A stretch of DNA of 64,000 nucleotides from CAZCCC01 sp964497245 (lineage in GTDB: Bacteria > Patescibacteriota > Patescibacteriia > Buchananbacterales > UBA6539), in the NCBI GenBank assembly GCA_964497245.1, contig CAZCCC010000001.1, forward strand, positions 1 to 64,000. Direction: 5' to 3'. The notes below the pieces were generated by a model. That model made no database searches and had not been told where the DNA came from. It worked only from the letters and a program-made list of their open reading frames with translations. Shown here piece after piece: positions 44,745 to 53,691 of this stretch (within the stretch, counting starts at the first letter, position 1; every line of letters starts with the position of its first letter). The position numbers were made by a program, and so were the translations under genes.

Positions 44745-46985
44745 ATGAAATTAAAAAGAACATTGTTTTTACTATTTTTTATTTTTGCTGTTTTTTTTAT
44801 TAATTGTAAAGAGCCTTCTGCCTCTGCGACTGAAAATAAAAATTTTCGCTTAGGTGAAGCCCTGCTTAAATTTAAAGGAAATCCCGAAATTTATAAAATT
44901 AGTTTTTCTGAGGATGCAAACATTGAAACCGTAATAAGCGAATATGCTATTATTGGAGAAATAGAATACATTGAACCCAATTATATTGTAAAAACTGTTG
45001 CTTTTCCTAATGATCCAGACTACAATTTGCAGTGGTATTTTACTCCGATTAATGCCAGAGATTTTTGGATTAAAGAATCTCTTTTAAGAGAGCAGGAAAA
45101 TAATCATATTAGGCCAGTTATTGCCATTTTGGATACAGGTGTTGATTTAAATCATCCTGATTTAAAAAATAATATTTGGATAAATAAAAAAGAGATAGAT
45201 GGAAATGGTATTGATGATGATAAAAACGGCTATATTGATGATATAAATGGTTGGAATTTTGTTGAGAATAATTCAGACCCTAATCCGGTAGTATCTCCTT
45301 ATTATGATCAAAGTGCAGTAAAACATGGTACAATTGTTGCAGGAATTTCGGCCGCAGTCACCAATAACGGACAGGGAATTGCCGGGATGAGCCGATTTGC
45401 CCAGATAATGGCCTTAAGGGTTTTGGACAGCGACGGTACCGGCGATGTTTATTCGGTGATAAGGGCTATAGATTATTCAATTAGAAATAAAGCTGATCTA
45501 ATAAACATGAGTTTTGTTGGTGATACCTATAGCCAGGGGCTTTATGACGCAATAAAGAGGGCATATGACAGTGGAATTTTAGTAGTGGCAGCCGCTGGCA
45601 ACACCGATCCTAATGCCAATGGCGTTGATTTAGATAAAGTGAGACATTATCCGGTTTGTTATGACGGTCCAAACGGTGAAAATATGGTAATCGGGGTTGC
45701 TTCTTTGGACCGGAGTTTAAAGAAATCCAAGTTTTCTAATTACGGGAGCTGTATTGATTTAGTTGCTCCTGGAGAAGAATTTTATTCTACACAAGTCTAC
45801 GATTCAAATGTTTTTGGTTTTAATAGATATTATGGCGGTTATTGGTCGGGAACTTCGGTTTCCGCTCCGCTAGTAAGCGGAACTTTGGCGACAATTAAAG
45901 CTCTGCGTCCGAATTTAAGACCTGACCAGATAAGAGATTTGGTTTTAAATAACACTATTGATATATATCCATACAATAAAGAATATCAAGGTAAGCTTGG
46001 AAGCGGAATGCTTGATTCAACAAAAGCGCTGGAAGGAGTATTGGATAAAAAGTCGGAAGTAGTCGGTGACTTAAAAAACAGCAGCTATATTGTAGCCGGA
46101 CTGGGGCTTGGTTCTCATCCGCAGCTTAAAATTTTAAGACCGGACGGATCAGTTTTTAAGGCTTTTTATGCTTATAATCCTAATTTTAGCGGCCTTATTA
46201 GTGTCGCAGTCGGCGATGTAACCGGCGACGGCAAACAAGAAATTATCACTGCTCCGGGTCCAGGAGGCGGACCTCATATTAGAATATTTAATATTGAAGG
46301 TCAACCAATTTCGCAATTTTTTGCTTGGCAAGAGAGTTTTCGTGGCGGAGTTAATGTCGCAGTCGGCGATGTAACCGGCGACGGCAAGAGGGAAATAATT
46401 GTCGGCTTAGGTAGCGGCGCTCAGCCGGAAGTCAAAGTCTTTGATTATAAAGGTAGGTTAATAAGCAGTTTTTTGGCTTATGATGAAAAGTTTAGAGGTG
46501 GAGTTAAAGTGGCAGTTGGTGATGTTAATAAAAATAAAATAGCTGAAATAGTGACCGGTGCCGGATCAGGCGGCGGTCCTCATGTTAGAATTTTTAATTA
46601 TCAAGGGTCGCTAATTTCTCAATTTTTTGTTTTTAATCATTATGTCACTAAGGGAATAAATATAGCTTGCGGTGATCTTTCTGGCAATGGTCAAGCAGAG
46701 ATAGTTGTTGCCTTGGAAAAAGAATCATTGCCAATAGTTAGAATTTTTAATTATAAAGGAGATAAATTAAATGATTTTTTTGCTTACCAATCTTCTTATC
46801 ATGGTTTGAATCTGGCAATAGGTGATATTGACGGCGACAAAATTTCGGAAATTATTACCGGGATAGGAGTTGGTGGCAAGCCGGAAATTAAAATTTTTGA
46901 TTTCTTCGGAAAAAGTAAAATTGATTTTCTGGCTCATACTGAAAATTATTCCGGAGGTGCAAGGGTTGGAATTATTAATTACTAA
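44745..46985 (+). CDS. Secreted subtilisin-family (S8) serine protease with FG-GAP-like beta-propeller repeats
   Basis: 746 aa. A signal peptide covers about residues 1-25, with a Cys at 21 that might be a lipidation site. The S8 triad is complete: Asp in AILDTGVDLNHPD (near 125), His in KHGTIVAGISAAV (near 195) and Ser in SGTSVSAPLVSGT (near 371). From about residue 445 six or so repeats of 50 residues follow the pattern VAVGDVTGDGKxEIITGxGxGGxPHVRIF, the FG-GAP/VCBS beta-propeller type with acidic Ca2+ loops. Two neighbouring repeats share an identical 33-bp DNA stretch (46202-46234, 46355-46387). It probably acts on surface proteins; the S-layer protein or its partners are possible substrates. 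Confidence 0.82.
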   Translation: MKLKRTLFLLFFIFAVFFINCKEPSASATENKNFRLGEALLKFKGNPEIYKISFSEDANIETVISEYAIIGEIEYIEPNYIVKTVAFPNDPDYNLQWYFTPINARDFWIKESLLREQENNHIRPVIAILDTGVDLNHPDLKNNIWINKKEIDGNGIDDDKNGYIDDINGWNFVENNSDPNPVVSPYYDQSAVKHGTIVAGISAAVTNNGQGIAGMSRFAQIMALRVLDSDGTGDVYSVIRAIDYSIRNKADLINMSFVGDTYSQGLYDAIKRAYDSGILVVAAAGNTDPNANGVDLDKVRHYPVCYDGPNGENMVIGVASLDRSLKKSKFSNYGSCIDLVAPGEEFYSTQVYDSNVFGFNRYYGGYWSGTSVSAPLVSGTLATIKALRPNLRPDQIRDLVLNNTIDIYPYNKEYQGKLGSGMLDSTKALEGVLDKKSEVVGDLKNSSYIVAGLGLGSHPQLKILRPDGSVFKAFYAYNPNFSGLISVAVGDVTGDGKQEIITAPGPGGGPHIRIFNIEGQPISQFFAWQESFRGGVNVAVGDVTGDGKREIIVGLGSGAQPEVKVFDYKGRLISSFLAYDEKFRGGVKVAVGDVNKNKIAEIVTGAGSGGGPHVRIFNYQGSLISQFFVFNHYVTKGINIACGDLSGNGQAEIVVALEKESLPIVRIFNYKGDKLNDFFAYQSSYHGLNLAIGDIDGDKISEIITGIGVGGKPEIKIFDFFGKSKIDFLAHTENYSGGARVGIINY

Positions 46986-46989
46986 TCTG

Positions 46990-47424
46990 ATGAATATTGG
47001 TAAGTTTATATTTGTTACAGCCAAAGAATTAAGGCAGTTTATAAAATTTTGTATTGTTGGAGTAATTGCCGCTTTAATTCATTTTTTAGTGATGTATCTG
47101 ATGACTGAAAAATTTGCTTTTTGGTATGTTTATTCAGCGCTAAGCGGAGGAATAATTTCAGCGATATGGAATTTTTTAGCCAATAAGTTTTGGACATTTA
47201 AAAATTTGGCTTTCGGTTATCAGGCAGTAAGTCAGGCAGTTAAATTTTTTGTAGTAATTTGTCTTGGGGTTGGGCTTAATACGGTTATTATTTTTATGTT
47301 TACCGATTTTTTAAATTTTGATTACAGGCTGTCATGGGTTTTTGCTACCGGCATTGTTTTGTTTTGGAATTTTGGTTTTAATAAATTTTGGACGTTTAGG
47401 CTTAATTCCGAAATTAGCCTTTAA
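46990..47424 (+). CDS. GtrA-like membrane protein
   Basis: 144 aa from the ATG at 46990; earlier in-frame starts lie inside the protease gene. Four membrane helices, with QFIKFCIVGVIAALIHFLVMY first, and the paired motif NFLANKFWTFKN and NFGFNKFWTFR characteristic of GtrA. It starts five bases after the subtilase. It may flip a polyprenyl-phosphate sugar made by the GT2 enzymes downstream. Confidence 0.8.
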   Translation: MNIGKFIFVTAKELRQFIKFCIVGVIAALIHFLVMYLMTEKFAFWYVYSALSGGIISAIWNFLANKFWTFKNLAFGYQAVSQAVKFFVVICLGVGLNTVIIFMFTDFLNFDYRLSWVFATGIVLFWNFGFNKFWTFRLNSEISL

Positions 47425-47425
47425 T

Positions 47426-47454
47426 TTGTTTTTTTTCGTATTTTAAGATATAAT
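47426..47454 (+). promoter_or_regulatory. Candidate promoter for the SDR-GT2 operon
   Basis: TTGTTT (47426-47431) and TATAAT (47449-47454) are 17 bases apart, just after the GtrA stop. Transcription would begin near 47461, leaving a leader of about 70 bases before the ATG at 47533. The -35 is weak but the -10 is perfect. Confidence 0.5.
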
Positions 47455-47532
47455 TTAGTAAAATAAAGGAACAGCTGATTTAAAAAAATACCCAATAGCA
47501 AGCTTATTAATGTCAATAATAAATATATTTTT

Positions 47533-48582
47533 ATGCCAAAAAGAGTAATTTTTGAGAAGAAAAACGTTTTAGTAACAGGGGGAGCTGGATTTATTGGCTC
47601 TCATCTTTGTGATGAATTAATAAGTGAAAATAAGGTTATATGCATTGATAATTTTATTTCCGGGGATGAGGCTAATATTGACCATTTATTACAGAATCCT
47701 AATTTTCAATTTATTAAACATGATATCAATATTCCTTTTGATCTGGATTCTTTTCCCGAACTTGATAAATTTAAGATCAAGTTTCAAGGTGTTCAAGAAA
47801 TTTATCATTTAGCCTGTCCGACATCCCCCAAGGATTTTGAAAAAACCGTAATAGATACCGTACTTGCCAATTCAATCGGGGTAAAAAATGTTTTAGATTT
47901 AGCTGTAAAATATAAAGCAAAATTTCTTTTTGTTTCTTCTCCCGTTATTTATGGTCCAAGAGATAAAAAAAATCCTTATTTTAATGAAGAATATAAAGGA
48001 GTAGTAGATCATTTAAGTCCTAGGGCATGTTATGATGAAGGAAAAAGATTTGCCGAAACCCTGGTTAAAACTTACGGAGTTAATTATGACCTTGATGCAA
48101 AAATTGCTCGAGTATTCAGAACCTACGGCCCGAGAATGATGCTTAGAACAGGTCAAATGATTCCTGATTTTGTTTATAATGCTCTTGAGAACAAAGATTT
48201 GGTTATTTTTGGCGGGGAAGATTTTTCTTCTTCTTTTTGCCATGTTTCTGATATAGTTCAAGGATTGGTGAAATTTATGAAAAGCGTTGAACAGGGTCCT
48301 TTTAATTTTGGTAGTGACTTAGAATATAAAATTGTTGATGTTGCTAAAAAAATAATTAAGCTTACTGACTCAAAATCAAGTGTTGTTTTTAAAAATCCAT
48401 TGCTTTTTATGAGCCCTTTGGGTTTTCCCGATCTTACTTTGGTAAAAGAAAAATTAAGCTGGTTTCCAATTATTTTGCTTGAAGATGGTATAAAAGGGGC
48501 GATTGATTATTTTAGGGCATATAAATACAATTTAAAGCCAACAAGTAAACTTAAGCAGCTTTTAGAAGAAGAGCTTGGGTAA
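47533..48582 (+). CDS. NAD-dependent sugar epimerase/dehydratase, UDP-glucuronate decarboxylase-like
   Basis: 349 aa, extended SDR. The NAD loop TGGAGFIGSHL is at residues 15-25, HLACPTSPKDFEKT resembles the LACPASP segment of UDP-glucuronate decarboxylases, and the catalytic Tyr-Lys pair is in ACYDEGKRFAE (YxxxK). RVFRTYGPRM follows. An insert after the second strand makes the N-terminal part longer than in typical UXS enzymes. It would yield UDP-xylose or a related 4-keto or epimerised sugar. Substrate assignment within the SDR family is tentative. Confidence 0.7.
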   Translation: MPKRVIFEKKNVLVTGGAGFIGSHLCDELISENKVICIDNFISGDEANIDHLLQNPNFQFIKHDINIPFDLDSFPELDKFKIKFQGVQEIYHLACPTSPKDFEKTVIDTVLANSIGVKNVLDLAVKYKAKFLFVSSPVIYGPRDKKNPYFNEEYKGVVDHLSPRACYDEGKRFAETLVKTYGVNYDLDAKIARVFRTYGPRMMLRTGQMIPDFVYNALENKDLVIFGGEDFSSSFCHVSDIVQGLVKFMKSVEQGPFNFGSDLEYKIVDVAKKIIKLTDSKSSVVFKNPLLFMSPLGFPDLTLVKEKLSWFPIILLEDGIKGAIDYFRAYKYNLKPTSKLKQLLEEELG

Positions 48583-48588
48583 TTTGCT

Positions 48589-49260
48589 ATGAAAATATTT
48601 GCGGTCATCCCAGCTTATAATGAAGCAGAAGTCATAAAACAGGTGGTCAATTCAATTTCCAATATGGTTGACGAAGTAATAGTTGTAGATGATGGTTCAA
48701 GTGACCAGACTTTTTGTCTAGCTATAGAGTCAGGCGCAAAGACTTTGCGTCATTTTTTAAATCGGGGGCAGGGAGCAGCCTTGCAGACGGGAATTGATTT
48801 TGCTTTGAGAATGGGTGCTGATATTATAGTCACTTATGACGCTGACGGTCAGTTTATTCCAGAAGAAATCGAGAAAATTATTAAACCCTTGCTTCTGGGG
48901 GAATGCGATATTTGTCTGGGCTCGCGATTTTTAGATGACAAAAGTAAAATTCCTAAAATAAAAAAAACAGTTTTAAAGTTTGCAGTTCTGGTGACCAGAA
49001 TTTATACCGGTTTGTCGGTTACGGATACTCATAATGGCTTTCGGGCTTTATCTGAAAAAGCCGCCAGGCTGATAATAATAAAACAAGACAAAATGGCCCA
49101 TGCTTCAGAGATACTTGAGCAGGTGAAAAAACATAATCTAAAATTTAAAGAAATTCCCGTTACTGTAAAATATACAGATTATTCTTTGCAAAAAGGGCAA
49201 AAAATTTCCAACTCATTTAAAATAATTCGTGATTTAATTATTAGCAGGGTTACAAGATGA
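48589..49260 (+). CDS. Glycosyltransferase family 2 enzyme
   Basis: 223 aa, GT-A. FAVIPAYNEAEVIKQVV opens the protein, VVDDGSSDQTF and TYDADGQF (metal site) follow, and LSVTDTHNGFRALS is the acceptor-side motif of DPM1/WfgS-like enzymes. It has no C-terminal membrane helices; the next gene, overlapping by four bases, encodes a small DUF2304 membrane protein that usually accompanies this GT2 type. A polyprenyl-phosphate sugar product is likely. Confidence 0.83.
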   Translation: MKIFAVIPAYNEAEVIKQVVNSISNMVDEVIVVDDGSSDQTFCLAIESGAKTLRHFLNRGQGAALQTGIDFALRMGADIIVTYDADGQFIPEEIEKIIKPLLLGECDICLGSRFLDDKSKIPKIKKTVLKFAVLVTRIYTGLSVTDTHNGFRALSEKAARLIIIKQDKMAHASEILEQVKKHNLKFKEIPVTVKYTDYSLQKGQKISNSFKIIRDLIISRVTR

Positions 49261-49595
49261 TAATTAAGGCAATAATAATTTTATTCATTCTATTCGTTTT
49301 ATGGCGGACTTTTTTGCGTTTTCAGAAAGGGGATATAACCAGTCGGGAATTTTTCATTTGGCTTGTGTTTTGGTTTATGGTTGCAGCCGCTACAATGGCT
49401 CCGAAAAGAACAGATATAATTGCTCAGTTGCTTGGCGTGGAGCGGGGTGCTGATTTGTTGGTTTACATTTCAATTATAGTTTTATTTTTTACCGTTTTTA
49501 AAATTATAGTAAAACTGGAAAAAATTGATAGAGATATTACAAAAATTGTAAGAAAAAATGCATTAGACAAGGCAGACAAGGAAATAAAAAATTAA
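49257..49595 (+). CDS. DUF2304 small membrane protein
   Basis: 112 aa with three membrane helices. RFQKGDITSREFFIWLVFW and the hallmark P-x-x-x-D-x-x-A-x-x-L-G-V-x-R-G-A-D-L stretch (PKRTDIIAQLLGVERGADL) identify DUF2304. Genes of this family regularly sit next to GT2 enzymes, as here (ATGA overlap), and probably help anchor or regulate them. Molecular function is not known. Confidence 0.82.
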   Translation: MIIKAIIILFILFVLWRTFLRFQKGDITSREFFIWLVFWFMVAAATMAPKRTDIIAQLLGVERGADLLVYISIIVLFFTVFKIIVKLEKIDRDITKIVRKNALDKADKEIKN

Positions 49596-49605
49596 GAAAT
49601 TAAAA

Positions 49606-50649
49606 ATGAATAGTAAAATATTAATTGTCATTTTAAATTACAATGGCACAGATTATATCGGCGATTGTTTTTCCAGTTTGGAAAAAATAAATTATCCCAA
49701 AGATTATTTTCAAATCTTAGTGATTGACAACGCTTCGGCCGATAATTCATTGGAATTAATTAAAAATAAATGGCCGCGAATCAAAATAATTGAAAATAAA
49801 GAGAATATCGGTTTTGCCGCCGGCAATAATATCGGTTTTGATTATGCTGTTCAAAATAATTTTGATTATGTTTATCTGCTTAATCAAGACACAGCGGTTG
49901 AACCCGATTTTTTATTTGAAGCAATTGAGTTGGCAGAAACAGATGAAAAAATCGGTGCAGTCCAGTCCAAGCTTTTACTTTTTCAAAACAAAAAAATTAA
50001 CAGTATTGGAAATGAAATTCATTTTTTAGGTTTCGGCTATGCTGGCGGCTACCAGATGTCTGATTCTGAAATAGCAGTCAAGGAAATTACTTATCCTTCC
50101 GGAGCGGCAGTTCTTATTAAAATAAAAGCTTTAAAAGAAGTCGGTTTTTTCAATGAAGAATTTTTTGCTTATCATGAAGATACTGATTTAGGCTGGCGGA
50201 TGTGGCTTTGTAATTTTAAGGTTATGCTTGCACCAAAATCAGTTGTTTATCATAAGTATGAGTTTTCTCGCTCAATAAAGAAATATTATTACATGGAGCG
50301 CAATCGTTATTTAATAATGCTTCAAAATTACAAAATGGGGACTTTATTTTTAATATTGCCGGCGGCAACCTTAATGGATATTGCAATGTTTTTTTACGCT
50401 TTTTTTGGCGGTTTTTGGAAAGAAGAATTTAGGGTTTATACATATTTCTTTCGGAAAAAATCTTGGGATAATATTTTAAAATCACGGCAGGATATTCAGG
50501 CAAAAAGGAAAGTGAAAGACAAAGAAGTGGTAAAAAGATTTACCGGTAAAATTGAATTTCAAGATTTGAATAATCCATTGCTTAAGTATATTGCCAATCC
50601 GTTTTTTAATGCCTATTGGCAGATTGCCAAAAGGATTATTTGGTGGTAA
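49606..50649 (+). CDS. Glycosyltransferase family 2 enzyme, rhamnosyltransferase (WbbL-like)
   Basis: 347 aa. The GT-A domain has VILNYNGTDYIGDCFSSL, VIDNASADNS, LNQDTAVEPDFL (metal site region) and the acceptor motif FFAYHEDTDLGWRMW, which is the WbbL/rhamnosyltransferase pattern. The C-terminal 100 residues are basic with one amphipathic or membrane helix. dTDP-rhamnose genes lie at 60.9-63.4 kb, which fits this donor. A strong terminator follows. Confidence 0.8.
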   Translation: MNSKILIVILNYNGTDYIGDCFSSLEKINYPKDYFQILVIDNASADNSLELIKNKWPRIKIIENKENIGFAAGNNIGFDYAVQNNFDYVYLLNQDTAVEPDFLFEAIELAETDEKIGAVQSKLLLFQNKKINSIGNEIHFLGFGYAGGYQMSDSEIAVKEITYPSGAAVLIKIKALKEVGFFNEEFFAYHEDTDLGWRMWLCNFKVMLAPKSVVYHKYEFSRSIKKYYYMERNRYLIMLQNYKMGTLFLILPAATLMDIAMFFYAFFGGFWKEEFRVYTYFFRKKSWDNILKSRQDIQAKRKVKDKEVVKRFTGKIEFQDLNNPLLKYIANPFFNAYWQIAKRIIWW

Positions 50650-50739
50650 TTTTTAGGGTTATAATAGACAGAAATGATATTAAAAAAATTTATTTTTTGG
50701 AACCCTTTGCTCAATAATTAAAATTAAAAGTTATTTTTT

Positions 50740-50775
50740 AAAAAACATCCTAGATATAAAGTCTGGATGTTTTTT
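50740..50775 (+). terminator. Rho-independent terminator after the GT2 operon
   Basis: AAAAAACATCC (50740-50750) pairs with GGATGTTTTTT (50765-50775) and AGA/TCT extend the stem toward a short loop. The T run forms the 3' arm and tail. It ends the forward operon before the reverse-strand oxidative-stress genes. Confidence 0.75.
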
Positions 50776-50870
50776 AACGAGATAGTTATGGCTTTTTTGG
50801 CTTCCTTCAAACTAGGGAAGGTTGTATAGACAATAATCATGAAAGAAATTAAAACAATTAGTTTTAATTT

Positions 50871-51245
50871 CTAGGCTTTCCAAAGGCCATGCAGATTGCA
50901 GTATTCTCTGGCGGTAATATTTTCCGCTTTAATGAAAAATTCAGCAACCGGATCATCTCCTGGCTTGAGAAATTTTTTGTATGATTTATCATCAGCGATT
51001 ATTTCTATCCATTCAATATAATGAGTTTTTTCCATTGGATGAAACACTGAACCAATGCTTACTTTAATTTTGTTTTCCATTTTTTCAATTACCGGGACAT
51101 GTTTTTCCAGTGAAGCATCAACTGTATTTTCTTGTTGTAATTTCATCGGTTGTCCGCAACAGACCAACTCACCGGCTCCGGCATGGACCATTTCAACGAT
51201 ATTGCCGCAGACTTCACATTTATATACTTGGTTTATTTCAGTCAT
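50871..51245 (-). CDS. dfx: Desulfoferrodoxin / superoxide reductase (2Fe type)
   Basis: 124 aa. The N-terminal desulforedoxin site has C10, C13, C29 and C30. The catalytic superoxide reductase site is complete: E47-K48-H49, H69, H75, C116 and H119. It reduces superoxide to hydrogen peroxide without making oxygen, a pathway typical of anaerobes. The upstream rubrerythrin gene, ten bases away on the same strand, can remove the peroxide, so the pair works as a detoxification unit. Confidence 0.92.
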   Translation of the reverse strand: MTEINQVYKCEVCGNIVEMVHAGAGELVCCGQPMKLQQENTVDASLEKHVPVIEKMENKIKVSIGSVFHPMEKTHYIEWIEIIADDKSYKKFLKPGDDPVAEFFIKAENITAREYCNLHGLWKA

Positions 51246-51255
51246 ATTTTATAAA

Positions 51256-51840
51256 TTAATATTCTTCACATTTAATTTGATAATAGGCGCTGGAATGATC
51301 GCAAGACGGGCACATTTCTGGCGGTTCAGCGCCGAAGTGAGCATATCCGCATTCTCGGCAAATCCACCAGACTTTTTCTTCTTTTTTAAATACCGTACCG
51401 GCTTCAACTTGGACAAGTAATTTTTTGTAGCGTTCTTCGTGATGCTTTTCTGCGTTGGCAATTGACCTTAACCTTCTGGCAATTTCATCAAGACCTTCTT
51501 CTTCGGCAGTTTTCGCAAACTCGGGATACATTTCATTATATTCATAATATTCTCCGGCTGCCGCTTCTTTCAGATTTTTTGCAGTATTGCCATAAGTATT
51601 AGGCGATGCCGCTTCAACTATAATTTCATTGGTTTTATCGCCCATTTTTTCCTTAAGTTCCTGAATGTGCTCAAAAAGCCGTTTAGCATGAGTTTTCTCT
51701 TGTTCGGCCGTAATTAAAAAAATTTCCGCGATTTGTTCAAAGCCTTCTTTTTTGGCGATTTTTGCATAAAATGTGTATCTGTTTCGCGCTTGTGATTCGC
51801 CAATAAAGGCTTTAGTTAAATTTTTTATTGTTTTTTCCAT
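51256..51840 (-). CDS. rbr: Rubrerythrin
   Basis: 194 aa. A ferritin-like diiron domain with ESQARNRY, E48-x2-H51 and E131-x2-H134 is followed by a rubredoxin-like domain with C161, C164, C177 and C180. It reduces hydrogen peroxide to water using electrons passed through the rubredoxin iron. It is the first gene of a two-gene operon with superoxide reductase. All metal ligands are present and the length is standard. Confidence 0.93.
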   Translation of the reverse strand: MEKTIKNLTKAFIGESQARNRYTFYAKIAKKEGFEQIAEIFLITAEQEKTHAKRLFEHIQELKEKMGDKTNEIIVEAASPNTYGNTAKNLKEAAAGEYYEYNEMYPEFAKTAEEEGLDEIARRLRSIANAEKHHEERYKKLLVQVEAGTVFKKEEKVWWICRECGYAHFGAEPPEMCPSCDHSSAYYQIKCEEY

Positions 51841-51877
51841 AAATTTAAACTTATTGATTAATTGTTAATTTCAGATT

Positions 51878-52028
51878 TTATTGGCGACGTAGAGCGAGTG
51901 AAACAATCCGCCAAAGGCGGATTGTTTCCGAGCCGAGGAGCCAAAAAGGGTTAATACCACGTCATGACTTTACGTCGGGACTGCGGAAGAAGTGGGCGGA
52001 GCTTGCTTCGGGGTTAATACCCTTTATT
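51878..52028 (+). repeat. Dispersed repeat, long copy, with 12-bp hairpin
   Basis: The block starts TTATTGGCGACGTAGAGCGA and ends GTTAATACCCTTTATT. Inside, AAACAATCCGCC (51901-51912) pairs perfectly with GGCGGATTGTTT (51916-51927), and GGTTAATACC recurs near 51950. The same two ends occur as a 48-bp short copy at 54861-54908 in the same orientation. There is no coding potential that I can support. Confidence 0.65.
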
Positions 52029-52063
52029 GTATCATAAATATTTTTTTTAGTAAATATTTTTAT

Positions 52064-52092
52064 TTGATAAATAAGATAAAATAAGCTAAAAT
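52064..52092 (+). promoter_or_regulatory. Promoter placed for a leaderless mRNA
   Basis: TTGATA (52064-52069) and TAAAAT (52087-52092) are 17 bases apart. Transcription would begin at about 52099, which is the A of the ATG of the next gene. There is no room for a ribosome binding site, in keeping with a leaderless message. Confidence 0.6.
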
Positions 52093-52098
52093 TATATT

Positions 52099-53247
52099 AT
52101 GAAAATAGCAATTATTACCTCAACTTTTCCACCTTATGCCGGAGGAATTGGCAATGTTGCCGCTTTTAATGCCAAAGAGCTTTTAAAATTAGGGCATAAA
52201 GTGGTTGTTTTTACTCCTTTTTATGAAAAAGTAAAAGAAGAGTTTACTGATTTTGAAATTAAGCGCCTTCCACCTTTATTTAACTATGGAAATGCCGCAA
52301 TTGTTTTGTCTCTCAGGTGGGCACTTCAAGATTTTGATATTATTCATATCCATTATCCTTTTTTTGGCGGAGCTGAAGTGATCTGGCTTTACAGCAGGAG
52401 ATTTAAAAAACAGGGGGCAAAAATTATCCTTCATTATCATATGGACGTCTGTGGACAAGGAGCTATGAAATTTTTTTTCAAACTTCATAAATCATTAATT
52501 CTTCCCAGGATAGTAAAAATTTCCGATAAGGTAATATTTACTTCAATGGATTACGGTCAGAATTCTTACCTAGCGGAGTTTTTTAAAAAAGATCCCAAAA
52601 AGTTTATTGAAGTTCCAAATGGCGTTGACAGTAATAACTTTTATTCGGCTCCAAAAGACAATATTCTGCTGGAAAAATATGAAATTACTGAAGATGAAAA
52701 AATTGTTTTATTTGTGGGCGGATTAGACAAAGCCCACTATTTTAAAGGCATTGAATATTTAATAGAGGCAATGAGCCGTTTAAGAAATTCCCAATACCTT
52801 TGGCGGCTTTTAATAGTTGGAGAAGGAGACTTAAAAAAATATTATGTTTCATTAGTGGATCAATTTAGGCTTAAATCAAAAGTGATTTTTGCTGGTTATG
52901 TATCAAATGAAGATTTGCCGAAATATTATAATTTGGCGGATGTGGCAGTTTTACCCTCAGTTGATAAGTCTGAAGCTTTTGGCCTCACCTTGGTTGAAGC
53001 AATGAGCTGTGGCAAGCCGGTAGTAGCCTCAAATTTGCCCGGCGTCAGAAGCGTTGTCACTGAAAAAATGAACGGCTTGCTGGTTGAGCCGGGAAATTCA
53101 GATGATTTGGCAGCAAAAATAAATTATTTTTTAAGTGATTCTCAGCAGTCTTATGATTTCGGCAAAGCTGGGAGAAATAAAGTAAAGCTCAAATATGATT
53201 GGTCAATAATCGGTCGTAAGCTTGATGAACTTTACAAGGGGTTATGA
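52099..53247 (+). CDS. Glycosyltransferase family 4 enzyme
   Basis: 382 aa, GT-B. It begins AIITSTFPPYAGGIGNVAAF and has the donor-domain motifs VLFVGGLDKAHYFKGIEYL and SEAFGLTLVEAMSCGKPVVA with both E-x7-E glutamates. It appears to be read from a leaderless transcript and overlaps the VanZ-like gene by four bases. Donor and acceptor are unknown; mannosyl or glucosyl transfer is common for close relatives. Confidence 0.88.
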   Translation: MKIAIITSTFPPYAGGIGNVAAFNAKELLKLGHKVVVFTPFYEKVKEEFTDFEIKRLPPLFNYGNAAIVLSLRWALQDFDIIHIHYPFFGGAEVIWLYSRRFKKQGAKIILHYHMDVCGQGAMKFFFKLHKSLILPRIVKISDKVIFTSMDYGQNSYLAEFFKKDPKKFIEVPNGVDSNNFYSAPKDNILLEKYEITEDEKIVLFVGGLDKAHYFKGIEYLIEAMSRLRNSQYLWRLLIVGEGDLKKYYVSLVDQFRLKSKVIFAGYVSNEDLPKYYNLADVAVLPSVDKSEAFGLTLVEAMSCGKPVVASNLPGVRSVVTEKMNGLLVEPGNSDDLAAKINYFLSDSQQSYDFGKAGRNKVKLKYDWSIIGRKLDELYKGL

Positions 53248-53621
53248 GCAGAGTTGGTCGTATTATTTTTTGGTGGGTGGCGGTTTTTTTCTGGTTTATG
53301 GTAATTTATTATTTTTCCAGCCAGCCGAGCCTTAAATCAGACTTTCAACCTTTTTGGGATTTGATTTTAAGAAAAATTGCCCACATGGCCGAGTTTTTTG
53401 TTTTGGCTTATTTATTTTTTAATGCCTATCGGAGCCTTGGCTTGAAAGTAGGACGATCGCTTTTACTAGCTTTTATTTTTTCTTTGGTTTATGCATTTTT
53501 TGACGAATGGCATCAGGATCAAGTTCTGGGTAGAACCAAAAGCATTATTGATGTGGTAATAGATGGATTGGGAATTTCCGTTTTTATTTTTTTGAAGTTA
53601 ATTCAGAAATCAAAAAATTAG
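53244..53621 (+). CDS. VanZ-like membrane protein
   Basis: 125 aa with four membrane helices. The family pattern is IAHMAEFFVLAYLFF, then FDEWHQDQVLGRTKSIIDVVIDGLG. The function of VanZ-like proteins is poorly known; they are linked to lipid-linked cell-wall intermediates and glycopeptide tolerance. It lies between two glycosyltransferases with an ATGA overlap at its start. Confidence 0.85.
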   Translation: MSRVGRIIFWWVAVFFWFMVIYYFSSQPSLKSDFQPFWDLILRKIAHMAEFFVLAYLFFNAYRSLGLKVGRSLLLAFIFSLVYAFFDEWHQDQVLGRTKSIIDVVIDGLGISVFIFLKLIQKSKN

Positions 53622-53691
53622 GTCGTCAGTTCGGCTAAAAACTAATAGTGTAATTGGGTGTTTTAAAATAATTAAATTTTATTAATATATT

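Noticed and set aside
46870..46989. 40-residue N-terminal extension of the second GtrA protein
   Set aside because: It would be coded inside the protease gene; the ATG at 46990 gives the normal GtrA N-terminus.
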